Part shown: in pieces, positions 28,167 to 36,664 of the stretch | Numbering within the stretch: position 1 is the first letter of the stretch | How the letters are laid out: each line of letters opens with the position of its first letter | NCBI GenBank assembly: GCA_016713535.1 | Contig: JADJOY010000038.1 | Coordinates: 30,608-94,607, forward strand | Length of the DNA stretch: 64,000 bases | Reading direction: 5' to 3' | Source: Deltaproteobacteria bacterium | GTDB taxonomy: Bacteria > JADJOY01 | Notes under the pieces: model-generated | Database searches by the model: none | Told to the model about the DNA's origin: nothing | What the model saw: the letters and a program-made list of their open reading frames with translations, nothing else | Translations under genes and position numbers: made by a program

Positions 28167-29064
28167 TCACGGAGCCGGTGCGCTGGCCGCGGGCGGCGCC
28201 GTCGGCGCGGCCGCGGTGCTCGGACCCGCGGTCGCCATCACCGGACCCCGCCACACGCGCTGGCTGAGCTCGCCGGCCTCCAGGCGCGGCTTGAGCGCCG
28301 CCCAGATCTCGTCGTTCTTCCTGGCGCGCTCGGGCTCGTTCACGTCGATGCCGTCGGCGATCTCGTCCATCTTGCGGATCGCGTCGGGCAGGGTGCTCTT
28401 GGCGAGGCTGAGCAGCAGGCTCTCGGGTACCAGGCTCAGGATTCCCTTGAGGCCGAACGCGAACTGGAACACGCCGAGCGTCTGCTGGCGCTCGGGGTCC
28501 CACAGGTACGAGTGAACACCCTCGTTGCGCTCGAAGTCGCCCTTGATCTGGTGGAAGGTCTGGCCGGTGGGCGGATCGGCGTATTCGGCGATCGAGGTGA
28601 ACTCGTAGGTCGGCAGGATCCACGACGGCTTGACCGTCATGTAGAAGATCTTGCCCTTGGGGTCCGCGCGCAGGATGCACACGCCGGTGATCTCCGGGAA
28701 GTTCTTGACCGCGATCACCGAGTCGGTGGCGACGTCGAAGATCGCGACCGGGTGGTGCTTCATGTAGCCGATGGCGCGCGCCATCCGGTCTTCCTTGCTG
28801 TACTCGACGATCTGCACGACGATCTCGCCGCGCTTCACCTTCGCCCTCCGCCTCGCTGAGGTGGATGTCGCTGGCGTTCGGGATCGGCAAGAGCGGCCTC
28901 GGGTTGTCGAGGACCTTGAGCTCGGGCGGGACCTCCTCGGGAGGGATGATGTCGCCCGCTCGGGCCGGGAGCGGCGCGAGCGAGGCGAGCGCGAGCAGGG
29001 CCGCCGCCGTGAGCGAGCGCATGCGGGCCACGGGGCGATCGGGGCGAGGCGAAGGGGTCGTCAC
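28167..29064 (-). CDS. exported SRPBCC-like protein, copy 2 (frameshifted)
   Basis: Paralogue of the gene just upstream. A signal peptide (MRSLTAAALLALASLAPLPARA) and the segment IPPEEVPPELKVLDNPRPLL..SDIHLSEAE lie in one frame; near 28850 the frame changes and continues KVKRGEIVVQIVEYSKEDRMARAIGYMKHHPVAIFDV and on to an Ala/Pro-rich tail. The copy-1 protein reads straight through the same place (ELSAAERAKVEAGEIVVKLVE), so this break is a local indel. The fold pattern, with long beta strands and GDFERNEGVHSYLWDP..Q.TLGVFQF.F then a C-terminal helix, suggests a START/SRPBCC ligand-binding domain in the periplasm. GTG 29064 overlaps the upstream stop (GTGA); ATG 29022 is the alternative. Confidence 0.65.
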
Positions 29065-29891
29065 GGAGCAGGCTCCTCGGCACTTGGATGACGGGACGCG
29101 GATGTGGCTGCGGTGCTCGGCGCGGCCGGCGGCCACGTGCGGGCGGGCCAGTCGCCCGACACGAGCCGCGGCTCGAGCGCGGCCCACTCGGCGTCCCAGC
29201 GCGCGGCGCGCTCGGGGTCGCGGGTGCGCACCTTGTCGACCATCGCTTCCACCGAGTGCATCGCGCTGGGCAGGTTGTGGCCCGCGAGAGACAGGATGAA
29301 GGACTCGGGCACCAGGCTCAAGATGCCTTTCATCGCCAGGTCGAAGGTGAACACCGCGAGGGTCTCGCGGCGGGCCGGGTTCCACAGGAACGACTGGCTG
29401 CCCTCGTTGCGGTCGAAGTCCCCCGAGAGCTGCGCCCAGCACAGGGCGGTCCGCGACGGGTTCCAGCAGCCGGTCATGGTGTAGTGGAAGTCGGGCAGCA
29501 GGATCGAAACGTCGGCGGTGGCGCGGAAGCGCTTGCCCGAGTCCCAGCGCTCGAGCTCCTCGAACTCCTGGATCTCGGGGTACATCTCGGTCTGGAGGCG
29601 GCCGTCGCCAGCCACCGACCACAGCTCGACCGGGTTGTGCTTCAGGTAGCCGATCGCGCGCGCCTGGCGATCTTCCTTGGTGCGCTCGACGAGCTTGACC
29701 ACGATCTCGCCGGCCTCGACCTTGGCGCGCTCGGCGGCGCTCAGCTCGACGTCGCCGGCGTCGGGGATGAGCGGCAGCGTGGCCTCGCCGGGGCGGGTGG
29801 TGACGCGCTCGGCGGCGCTCGCGAGCGGTCCCGCCACGAGTGCCGCGCAGAGCGCCGCCGCCACGCCGAATTTCACGCGTTTCCAGGCCAT
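29061..29891 (-). CDS. exported SRPBCC-like protein, copy 1
   Basis: A 276-aa exported protein. Residues 1-26 are a Sec signal peptide (KFGVAAALCAALVAGPLASAA). The mature part has EAGEIVVKLVERTKEDRQAR, YMKH/YLKH-type strand, GKRFRATADVSILLPDFHYTM and AQLSGDFDRNEGSQSFLWNP, then a helix with VPESFILSLAGHNLP. This strand-rich pattern ending in a long helix is like polyketide-cyclase/SRPBCC proteins that bind hydrophobic ligands, but I cannot name a subfamily. The two copies are tandem and overlapping and are divergent from the acyl-CoA dehydrogenase at 30067, which may hint at lipid-related work. Confidence 0.65.
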   Translation of the reverse strand: MAWKRVKFGVAAALCAALVAGPLASAAERVTTRPGEATLPLIPDAGDVELSAAERAKVEAGEIVVKLVERTKEDRQARAIGYLKHNPVELWSVAGDGRLQTEMYPEIQEFEELERWDSGKRFRATADVSILLPDFHYTMTGCWNPSRTALCWAQLSGDFDRNEGSQSFLWNPARRETLAVFTFDLAMKGILSLVPESFILSLAGHNLPSAMHSVEAMVDKVRTRDPERAARWDAEWAALEPRLVSGDWPARTWPPAAPSTAATSASRHPSAEEPAP

Positions 29892-30066
29892 CCAGACGAA
29901 CCTGCCCGCCGCGGACGGGCCTGTCAACGGTGGTCCCGGGGAGCCTGCGGCGCGCGCGGGCGCGGTGCCTGGACGCGTGTTTTCGCGGGTCGCCATACTC
30001 GTTGATCCACCGCTTCGAAGTGGTTCGTTCGATGCCACGCGCGCGACGCGCGAAGGACCCGCGACC

Positions 30067-31224
30067 ATGCTGCCCCAGTCCGAATCGACGCTGTTCGACC
30101 CGACCGAAGAGCACAAGATGCTGCGCCAGACCGTGCGTGACTTCACGCGCAAGGAGGTCGAGCCGCAGGCCGACGAGTACGACGAGCGTGGCGTCCTGAA
30201 CGAGCCGCTCTTGCGCAAGCTCGGCGAGCTCGGCGTGCTCGGCATCACCATCCCGGCCGAGGAGGGTGGCGCGGGCATGGACGCCGTGGCGGCGGTGATC
30301 GTCCACCACGAGCTCGCCAAGTCCGACCCCGGCTTCACGCTCGCGTACCTGTCCCACGCGATGTTGTTCGTGAACAACTTCTACAACGCGTCGAACGCGG
30401 CGCAGCGCGCGAAGTACCTACCGAAGACCCTCTCCGGCGAGTGGATCGCCGGCATGGGCATGACCGAGCCGGCGGTGGGCACGGACGTCCTCGGCATGTT
30501 GACCACCGCCGTCAAGGACGGCCACCACTACGTCCTCAACGGCCGCAAGATCTTCATCACCAACGGGCCGGATGCGTTCTGCTTGCTGGTCTACGCGAAG
30601 GTGAACGGCCGCGTGACCGCGTTCGTGGTCGACCGCGATTGCAAGGGGTTCTCGTCGAGCCCCAAGATCGAGAAGATGGGCATGCGCGCCTCGACCATGT
30701 CGGAGCTGATCTTCGACGACTGCCGGGTGCCGGCGGAGAACCTCCTCGGCGTCGAGGGCGGCGGTGTCACGCACATGATGCGCAACCTCGAGATCGAGCG
30801 GCTCACCCTCGCGGCGATGAGCCTCGGCATCGCCGATCGAAGCCTCGACATCATGATCCGCTACGCCGACCAGCGCCGCGCCTTCGGCCAGCCGCTCCAC
30901 GCCTTCGGCCAGATCCAGGAGCACATCGCGGTCTCGTACGCGAAGACCGAGGCGCTGCGTGCGCTGCTCTACCACGTGGCGCACGGCGTCGGTCCCGATA
31001 CTCGCAACCGCATCGGCTCGGACGCGGCCAAGCTCTTCGGCGCGCCGGTCGGCAAGGAGGTCGCCGATCGCGCGATGCAGGTGCTGGGAGGTTACGGTTA
31101 TTGTCGCGAGTACAAGGTCGAGCGGCTGCTGCGTGACGCGAAGCTCCTCGAGATCGGCGGCGGTACGCTGGAAGCGCACACCAAGAACCTGACCCGCGAC
31201 CTGGTGCAGGCGTGGGCGAGATGA
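30067..31224 (+). CDS. acyl-CoA dehydrogenase, isovaleryl-CoA dehydrogenase-like
   Basis: FAD-dependent alpha,beta-oxidation of an acyl-CoA. The 385-aa protein has the normal three domains: helical N-domain, GMGMTEPAVGTDVLGM (FAD-binding), and the C-terminal RRAFGQPLHAFGQIQEHIA and VLGGYGYCREYKVERLLRDAK. The usual medium-chain catalytic Glu site (YEGT) reads LEIGGGTLEAH, so the base is missing there; instead NLEIERLTLA in the helix before it has a Glu in the position used by isovaleryl-CoA dehydrogenase. That points to a short or branched-chain substrate. ATG 30067 is the natural start; the frame is open far upstream. Confidence 0.9.
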   Translation: MLPQSESTLFDPTEEHKMLRQTVRDFTRKEVEPQADEYDERGVLNEPLLRKLGELGVLGITIPAEEGGAGMDAVAAVIVHHELAKSDPGFTLAYLSHAMLFVNNFYNASNAAQRAKYLPKTLSGEWIAGMGMTEPAVGTDVLGMLTTAVKDGHHYVLNGRKIFITNGPDAFCLLVYAKVNGRVTAFVVDRDCKGFSSSPKIEKMGMRASTMSELIFDDCRVPAENLLGVEGGGVTHMMRNLEIERLTLAAMSLGIADRSLDIMIRYADQRRAFGQPLHAFGQIQEHIAVSYAKTEALRALLYHVAHGVGPDTRNRIGSDAAKLFGAPVGKEVADRAMQVLGGYGYCREYKVERLLRDAKLLEIGGGTLEAHTKNLTRDLVQAWAR

Positions 31225-31236
31225 TCGGATGACGGC

Positions 31237-31515
31237 TTGAAGCACCTCGCTCTGGATCCTGGGCTGATCGTCTGCCTGGTGGCGGTCGCCGCGATCGCGG
31301 TGCGCGCGCTGTGGCTGTGGCGCGCGCGGCGAGCCTCCGGCGATCTCGGCTGGAGCGAGCTCATGCGTGAGTCCAACCGCAGCCCGCGCCGCTACGTCCG
31401 CGAGTCGACCACCACCACCCACGTGCAGCCGCTCTCGACCCGCGTGCCGGGCTCGCGGATCACCAACCACGTGCCCAAGCCTCCCCCGAAGGACTCGCCG
31501 TTGCTCGATGGATAG
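31237..31515 (+). CDS. small single-span membrane protein, unknown
   Basis: A 92-aa product from a TTG start at 31237, 12 bp after the dehydrogenase stop. One hydrophobic helix (about residues 8-27, LDPGLIVCLVAVAAIAVRAL) is followed by a basic, Ser/Thr/Pro-rich cytoplasmic tail. It overlaps the next gene by 8 bp, which supports translation in an operon. No family is recognised, and the TTG start has no obvious ribosome-binding site. Confidence 0.45.
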   Translation: MKHLALDPGLIVCLVAVAAIAVRALWLWRARRASGDLGWSELMRESNRSPRRYVRESTTTTHVQPLSTRVPGSRITNHVPKPPPKDSPLLDG

Positions 31516-32410
31516 CGCCGTAGGCCTCGCGATCGCGGCCTACGTGATCTGGGGAGTCTCGAACTTCCTGGACCGGGTCGTCGTGTCCACGCGCGCCGTG
31601 TCGGCCGGTGCCTACGTGATCCTCGGCGCGTGGTGCGCGCCGCTCCTGGTGGTGCTGCTGCCGTGGGTCGAGGTGCCGTGGCCGAGCGCCCGCGAGCTCG
31701 CGCTCGCGGTGGCGGCGGGCGCGGTGTTCGTGGTGGTGCTGTGGCCCTATTACGCGGCGCTCGAGACCGAGGAGGCCTCTAGGGTGGTGCCGCTCTGGCA
31801 CCTCGAGCCGATCGTGGTCCTGATCGCGACCCGGCTGCTCTGGGACGAGGGGCTGCCAGGGACCGCGAAGCTCGCGTTCCCGATGCTGCTCGTGGGCAGC
31901 GCCGTGCTCTCGGTCGACGATCTGCGCGCGTTCACGCAGATCCGGCCGCGCGCGCTGCTGATGCTGCCCGCGGTCGGCGCCGCGGCCGCGTACGCGCTCC
32001 TCACCCGCGCGCTGGTGCGGACCTACGACCCGGTCGCCGCCGCGCTGCTCATCCGCGTGTGCTTCGCGGTGCTCGTGCTCGCGCTGGGCTTCGTCCCCGC
32101 GATCCGCCGCAAGGCCCTGCAGCAGGCGCTCGACACCGACCTGCTCTCGATCGGACTGGTCGCGACCACGCTCTTCATGGGCTCGATCGGGTTCTTCCTG
32201 TGGAACCGCGCCATCCAGCTCGGCTCGGTCGCCATCACCACCGCCATGAGCGGCGTCACCGCGGTGGTGGTGCTGGCGATGGCGATGCTGGTGAAGCGCG
32301 TCGCGCCGGGGCTGGTGGAGGAGCGCGTCGACCGCGACGCCCTCGCCCAGAAGGCCCTCGGGATCGTCCTCATGGGCGGCGGAGTCGCGATCCTCTCGCT
32401 GTGGGGCTGA
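31508..32410 (+). CDS. EamA-family (DMT superfamily) transporter
   Basis: A 300-aa inner-membrane exporter/permease with ten predicted helices arranged as two EamA repeats: AVGLAIAAYVIWGVSNFLDR opens the first and ALLMLPAVGAAAAYALLTRAL the second. Typical markers are WHLEPIVVLIATRLLWDE (end of repeat 1) and AITTAMSGVTAVVVLAMAMLV (end of repeat 2). Start ATG 31508 overlaps the small membrane gene upstream. Members of this family export amino acids, nucleotides or metabolites; the substrate cannot be told. Confidence 0.85.
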   Translation: MDSAVGLAIAAYVIWGVSNFLDRVVVSTRAVSAGAYVILGAWCAPLLVVLLPWVEVPWPSARELALAVAAGAVFVVVLWPYYAALETEEASRVVPLWHLEPIVVLIATRLLWDEGLPGTAKLAFPMLLVGSAVLSVDDLRAFTQIRPRALLMLPAVGAAAAYALLTRALVRTYDPVAAALLIRVCFAVLVLALGFVPAIRRKALQQALDTDLLSIGLVATTLFMGSIGFFLWNRAIQLGSVAITTAMSGVTAVVVLAMAMLVKRVAPGLVEERVDRDALAQKALGIVLMGGGVAILSLWG

Positions 32411-32427
32411 GCGATCGCCGAGGGCGA

Positions 32428-32461
32428 TTGACACGAACTTCGTGGGCCACGAAAATCGTGG
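32428..32461 (+). promoter_or_regulatory. promoter with two tandem palindromic operators for vapBC
   Basis: A consensus -35 TTGACA (32428-32433) and GAAAAT (32451-32456, 4 of 6 matches to TATAAT) are 17 bp apart. Two palindromes overlap them: CACGAA-C-TTCGTG at 32432-32444 and CCACGA-AAA-TCGTGG at 32447-32461, sharing the half-site CACGA. The antitoxin ATG is 2 bp beyond, so the transcript would be almost leaderless. This is the expected layout for autoregulation by a ribbon-helix-helix antitoxin. Confidence 0.7.
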
Positions 32462-32463
32462 AG

Positions 32464-32694
32464 ATGAAGAACGTCACCATCACGCTCGACGACGAGGTCG
32501 CCCGCTGGGCGCGCGTCTGGGCGGCCGAGCACGAGACCAGCGTCTCGCGGATGGTGGGCGAGCTGTTGCGCGAGCGGATGCTCGACGAGCACGCCTACGA
32601 GACCGCGATGCACGGCTACAAGATGCGCGGAGCCTCGTTGCTCAAGGGCAAGCGCCAGCGCTATCCGTCGCGCGAGCAACTCCATGAGCGCTGA
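32464..32694 (+). CDS. VapB-like ribbon-helix-helix antitoxin
   Basis: A 76-aa protein beginning MKNVTITLDDEVARWARVWAAEHE, the beta strand and first helix of a ribbon-helix-helix domain, followed by TSVSRMVGELLRERML, the second helix. The C-terminal part (MHGYKMRGASLLKGKRQRYPSREQL) would bind and neutralise the toxin. It overlaps the PIN toxin gene by 11 bp and has a palindromic operator at its own promoter. Confidence 0.85.
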   Translation: MKNVTITLDDEVARWARVWAAEHETSVSRMVGELLRERMLDEHAYETAMHGYKMRGASLLKGKRQRYPSREQLHER

Positions 32695-33130
32695 GCCGTG
32701 TTTCGTGGACACGAACGTGCTGGTGTATGCACGCGACGCGAGCGAGAGTCGCAAGCAGCCGCTCGCGAGCGCATGGATCGAGATGCTCTGGGAGCGGCGC
32801 CTGGGCCGGTTGAGCTTCCAGGTGCTCGCCGAGTTCTACGTGACCGTGACCCAGAAGCTCGATCCCGGCCTGACTCGCGAGGACGCGCGCGCCGAGCTGC
32901 GCGATCTGATGGCGTGGCGCCCGGCCGCGATCGACGCCACGGTGATGGACCGCGCGTTCGCGATCCAGGATCGGTTTCGACTCTCGTGGTGGGATGCGCA
33001 GATCGTCGCCGCGGCGCAGGTGCTCGGCTGTCGCTATCTGCTGAGCGAGGATCTCGCCTCCGGACAGCGCTTCGATGGGCTGGAGGTGGTCGACCCGTTT
33101 CGGCGCCCGCCGGATGCGGTGCTCGCTTGA
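32684..33130 (+). CDS. vapC: VapC-family PIN-domain toxin ribonuclease
   Basis: A 148-aa PIN-domain endoribonuclease. The acidic active-site residues are visible: CFVDTNVLVYARD (first Asp), VLAEFY (Glu), LSWWDAQIVAAA (Asp) and CRYLLSEDLASGQ (last acidic pair). Relatives cleave tRNA or rRNA to slow growth. ATG 32684 overlaps the antitoxin stop. The pair lies between a transporter and coaBC. Confidence 0.88.
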   Translation: MSAEPCFVDTNVLVYARDASESRKQPLASAWIEMLWERRLGRLSFQVLAEFYVTVTQKLDPGLTREDARAELRDLMAWRPAAIDATVMDRAFAIQDRFRLSWWDAQIVAAAQVLGCRYLLSEDLASGQRFDGLEVVDPFRRPPDAVLA

Positions 33131-33146
33131 GCCGGGCAGTTTCGCC

Positions 33147-34430
33147 ATGACCTCCTCGACCACTCGTCCCCCCTCCGTCACGGTGTGCGTCACCGGCGGC
33201 ATCGCCGCGTACAAGGCGTGCCTGGTGGTGCGCGGGCTGATGCGCGCCGGCGCGGTCGTGGACGTGCTCATGACCGAGGCGGCCACCAGGTTCGTGAGCC
33301 CGCTGACCTTCGAGGGGCTCACCCAGCGGCCGGTGCTGTGCGATCTGTGGGATCGCGGCCACGACATCGCGCACGTCGAGATGGCGCACGGCGCCGATCT
33401 CTTCGTGGTGGCGCCCGCCACCGCCCACACCATCGCGCGGCTCGCGCTCGGGCTCGCCGACGACGTCGTCACGGCCACCTTGCTGGCGTCGTCGGCGCCG
33501 GTGCTGGTGGCGCCCGCGATGGAGACCGGGATGTGGCGGAACCCGCTGGTGCAGGGGCACGTGGCGCGGCTCGAGGGGCTGGGACGGTTCTCGACGATCG
33601 GTCCCGAGGAGGGGCTGCTCGCGAGCGGCCGCAGTGGGGAAGGGCGGATGAGCGAGCCGGACGCGATCGTGGCGCGGGCGCTCGCGCTCCTCGGCCGCGA
33701 CGCCGCGGCTGTGCGGGTAGCGCCGTCGCCCGCGACCTCGCTCGCGGGCGCGCGCGCCGTGGTGACGGCCGGACCGACCCGCGAGTTCCTCGACCCGGTG
33801 CGATTCGTGAGCAACCCGTCGAGCGGCAAGATGGGCTTCGCGGTCGCCGCCGCGCTCGCCGAGGCGGGTGCCGAGGTCACGCTGATCCACGGTCCGGTGT
33901 CGATCGCGCCGCCGCGGGTCGCGCAGGTGGTGCCGGTGGTGAGCGCCGAGGACATGTGCGAGGCGGTGCTCGCGCGCGCCCCCGAGATCGATCTCTACGT
34001 CGGCACGGCCGCCATCGCCGATTACACGCCGGTCGCGGTGTCGTCCGACAAGGTCAAGAAGACCGACGGCAATCAGGTCATCGAGTTCCGCCGCACGCCG
34101 GACGTGATCGCGAACCTGGTGCAGCGCCTCGCGGCCCTCGGACGCCGCGAGCACGTGGTGGTGATGGGCTTCGCGGTCGAGACCCGCGACGTGCTCGGCT
34201 ACGCCCGCGACAAGCTGGTCCGCAAGGGGCTCGACCTGATCGCCGCCAACGACGTGTCCAAGCCCGGCGTGGGGTTCGCCGGCGACGTGAACGAGCTGGT
34301 GGTGGTGTCGAGCGAGGACGGGGAGCCCGAGCACCTCGGCCCGGCGAGCAAGACCGAGCTGGCGCGGACGCTGGTGCGGACCCTGGCGGCGCGCTACGCC
34401 GCGAAGCGCGAGCGGGAGGCGCGGCCGTGA
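33147..34430 (+). CDS. coaBC: bifunctional phosphopantothenoylcysteine decarboxylase/phosphopantothenate-cysteine ligase
   Basis: Two steps of coenzyme A synthesis: joins cysteine to 4'-phosphopantothenate and decarboxylates the product. The 427-aa protein has the flavoprotein half ([36 protein letters not shown]) and the CoaB half ([40 protein letters not shown]). Two normally conserved CoaC segments differ: PAMN reads PAMETGMW, and the cysteine of ACG-x2-G-x-GR is Ser (ASGRSGEGR). Such variants exist in other phyla, so this is not by itself a defect. ATG 33147 has no upstream homology. The stop overlaps queC by 4 bp (GTGA). Confidence 0.93.
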   Translation: MTSSTTRPPSVTVCVTGGIAAYKACLVVRGLMRAGAVVDVLMTEAATRFVSPLTFEGLTQRPVLCDLWDRGHDIAHVEMAHGADLFVVAPATAHTIARLALGLADDVVTATLLASSAPVLVAPAMETGMWRNPLVQGHVARLEGLGRFSTIGPEEGLLASGRSGEGRMSEPDAIVARALALLGRDAAAVRVAPSPATSLAGARAVVTAGPTREFLDPVRFVSNPSSGKMGFAVAAALAEAGAEVTLIHGPVSIAPPRVAQVVPVVSAEDMCEAVLARAPEIDLYVGTAAIADYTPVAVSSDKVKKTDGNQVIEFRRTPDVIANLVQRLAALGRREHVVVMGFAVETRDVLGYARDKLVRKGLDLIAANDVSKPGVGFAGDVNELVVVSSEDGEPEHLGPASKTELARTLVRTLAARYAAKREREARP

Positions 34431-35152
34431 GCGAAGGGAAGGCGGGCGGCGCGGCGAAGCGCGCGGTGGTGCTGCTCTCGGGCGGGCTCGACTCCGCGAC
34501 GGTGCTCGCGATCGCGAAGTCGCGGGGCTACACCAGCTACGCGCTCACGGTGCGTTACGGCCAGCGCCACGCGAGCGAGGTCGAGGCCGCGCGCCGGGTG
34601 GCGAAGAGCCTCGGCGTGGCAGCCCACCGCGTGATCGATCTCGACCTCAAGGGCTTCGGCGGCTCCGCGCTGGTCGGCGACGGCGACGTGCCTCTCGACC
34701 GCAGCGACGACGAGATCGGCGAGGGCGGGATTCCGGTCACGTACGTGCCGGCGCGCAACACCGTGTTCCTGTCGCTGGCACTCGCCTGGGCCGAGGCGCT
34801 CGGTGGCGCCGATATCTTCATCGGCGTCAACGCCCTCGACTACAGCGGCTATCCGGACTGCCGCCCCGAGTTCATCGAGGCGTTCCGGACGCTCGCCCGG
34901 CTCGCGACCAAGATCGGCGTGACCGGCGAGTACGCGGTCGACGTGCAGGCGCCGCTCGTCGCGATGACCAAGGCCGAGATCATCCGCACCGCCGCCACAC
35001 TCGGCGTCGACCTGGGCCAGACCCACTCGTGCTACCAGCCCGACGACGCGGGCCGCGCGTGCGGGCGCTGCGATAGCTGTCGCCTGCGCAAGAAGGGCTT
35101 CGCCGACGCCGGCGTGCCCGACCCCACGACCTACGCGCCCGGCGCGGGCTGA
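34427..35152 (+). CDS. queC: 7-cyano-7-deazaguanine synthase
   Basis: ATP-dependent conversion of carboxy-deazaguanine to preQ0 in queuosine synthesis. The 241-aa protein has the PP-loop [12 protein letters not shown] near the N-terminus, [49 protein letters not shown] and a C-terminal zinc site [26 protein letters not shown] with four cysteines. GTG 34427 overlaps the coaBC stop, so translation is coupled. No other que gene is in the window. Confidence 0.95.
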   Translation: MSEGKAGGAAKRAVVLLSGGLDSATVLAIAKSRGYTSYALTVRYGQRHASEVEAARRVAKSLGVAAHRVIDLDLKGFGGSALVGDGDVPLDRSDDEIGEGGIPVTYVPARNTVFLSLALAWAEALGGADIFIGVNALDYSGYPDCRPEFIEAFRTLARLATKIGVTGEYAVDVQAPLVAMTKAEIIRTAATLGVDLGQTHSCYQPDDAGRACGRCDSCRLRKKGFADAGVPDPTTYAPGAG

Positions 35153-35159
35153 GGCGCGG

Positions 35160-35335
35160 CGCCGAGGGGCCCTGGTTCGGCGGGCCCGCCTCCTGGCGGG
35201 CGGGTGACGGACGGGACGCTGGCGGACGGCCGGGGAGGCCGTTCCACCGAGGGCGATCGCCGTGAGTCGGAGGGCCCGCCTCCTGGCCGGCCGGCGTTCC
35301 CTGACCCTTGCCCGGCGTCGGCGTGGGCACGTAGG
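35160..35335. repeat. GC-rich intergenic repeat copies
   Basis: Two related palindromic blocks in the gap between queC and the small gene at 35366: GGCGGGCCCGCCTCCTGGCGGGCGGG (about 35178) and GGAGGGCCCGCCTCCTGGCC (about 35272). The same core occurs near 37028, 50586 and 62134. No gene is seen in this gap. Confidence 0.6.
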
Positions 35336-35365
35336 CTCGGCTACTTTTTCGCAGGAGGAAGCACC

Positions 35366-35596
35366 ATGGCCGTGGCTTTGCCGACCGATCCCGAGGCGCG
35401 CTTCGCGATGCTGATCGCCACCGACGCCGAGTTCCGCGACGCGTGGAACGAGCTGCTCGCCGACCCCGCCTTCCAGCGCTCCTACGACGCGATCGGCGCG
35501 GGCGGCCAGGCCACGCTTCGCGCCGGGTGGACGCGGGTGTGGGAGAGCGTCCACGGCCCGATCGCACGGGTGGCGAAGGCGAGCGCCGCGGTCTGA
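35366..35596 (+). CDS. small conserved-looking protein, unknown
   Basis: A 76-aa cytoplasmic protein with no signal sequence. A perfect AGGAGGAA ribosome-binding site lies 8 bp before ATG 35366, the best in the window, which argues that it is real and well expressed. It is rich in Trp and acidic residues (DAEFRDAWNELLADPAFQRSYDAIG and WTRVWESVHGP) and looks all-helical. No family is recognised; it is followed closely by the GDPD-like lipoprotein gene. Confidence 0.65.
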   Translation: MAVALPTDPEARFAMLIATDAEFRDAWNELLADPAFQRSYDAIGAGGQATLRAGWTRVWESVHGPIARVAKASAAV

Positions 35597-35617
35597 GCGG
35601 CGCGGGGCGGATCGGCG

Positions 35618-36664
35618 ATGCGCTCACGTCCGCTGCGCCGCTCGTTCCTCGCGATCACCGCTGCGGCGGCGCTCGCGCCGGCCGGGTGTGGTGGTGACGG
35701 CGGGACCTCGCCCGCCGCCGGCGACGCGGTCGCGTGCCTGGTCGACGCGAGCTGCAACCGCGTGGTCGCGGTGTCGAGCCGCGGCAGCCGCTACTTCGCA
35801 CCGGAAGAGACGGTCGCGGCGAACAGCCTCGGGGTCGACCAGGGCGCCGACGCGGTCTCGTTCGACGTGCGCCGCTCGGCCGACGGGATCGTGGTGCTGA
35901 TGCGCGACGAGATGGTCGACCGCACCTGCAACGGCACCGGCACGGTGAGCGAGCTCACCTTCCCGGCGCTGCGCGGGATCTCGGTGATGCCTCCCGATCA
36001 GCGCGGCGACCTGCTGAGCGAGGAGATGGTGTTCCTCGCCGCCACCGGGCTCAGGGTGCTGGTGCGCACACCGCAGCCCATCCCGACCCTCGACGACGTG
36101 GCGCGCGGTCTCGGGGGTCGCGCCGCGATGGTGATCACCCTCGAGGTGGGCGGCGCCGACGGCGTGGCACAGGTGGTGCGCCAGCTCCGCGCCCTCGGCA
36201 AGCTCGGCGAGACCGTGTTCGTGGCGCGCTCGCTCGCCGAGGCGCGCGCCGTGCTCGGCGAGGACCCAGCCGCCGTGCTGGCCGCGCGGCCGTCGGATTC
36301 GGGTGACTGGACGCAGATGAAGAACGAGCTCGGCGACGCGATCCGGATCGTCAAGATGAACCCGGGCGATCCGGGCTTCGACGCCGTGAAGAACGACGTC
36401 CACGCGAGTGGCCGCAAGCTCTTCGTCGAGCTCCTGGGCGACACCGACAACCTCGCGACCCTCGCCCAGCGCACCGCGCTCCAGCAGGGTGCGCCCGCGA
36501 CCGAGGCGCTCGCCGCCGCGCGCTACGTCTACCAGCTCGCCTACGACTCGACCCGGCTCCGCATGGCGGAGACCGACCGCATCGACACCGTCGCGCCGTT
36601 CACCGACGACTACAACCTGGCGCTCGGCTCGAACCCGGTCCCACCCGCGCCTCCGGGCGGCTGA
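35618..36664 (+). CDS. GDPD-fold lipoprotein, catalytic residues replaced
   Basis: A 348-aa exported lipoprotein (lipobox ..APAGC, Cys24). It aligns with glycerophosphodiester phosphodiesterases: AVSSRGSRYFAPEETVAANSL matches HRG-x8-PENT, GADAVSFDVRRSADGIVVLMRDEMVDRTCNGTG matches GAD-x2-E-x-DV-x7-G-x-x-V-x-HD-x-x-x-DRTTNGTG. Each catalytic or metal residue differs: the HR histidine is Ser, the E-x-D glutamate is Ser, and the HD histidine is Arg. So it is probably a binding protein or scaffold and not an active phosphodiesterase. It lies 21 bp downstream of the small gene and may share its transcript. Confidence 0.75.
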   Translation: MRSRPLRRSFLAITAAAALAPAGCGGDGGTSPAAGDAVACLVDASCNRVVAVSSRGSRYFAPEETVAANSLGVDQGADAVSFDVRRSADGIVVLMRDEMVDRTCNGTGTVSELTFPALRGISVMPPDQRGDLLSEEMVFLAATGLRVLVRTPQPIPTLDDVARGLGGRAAMVITLEVGGADGVAQVVRQLRALGKLGETVFVARSLAEARAVLGEDPAAVLAARPSDSGDWTQMKNELGDAIRIVKMNPGDPGFDAVKNDVHASGRKLFVELLGDTDNLATLAQRTALQQGAPATEALAAARYVYQLAYDSTRLRMAETDRIDTVAPFTDDYNLALGSNPVPPAPPGG

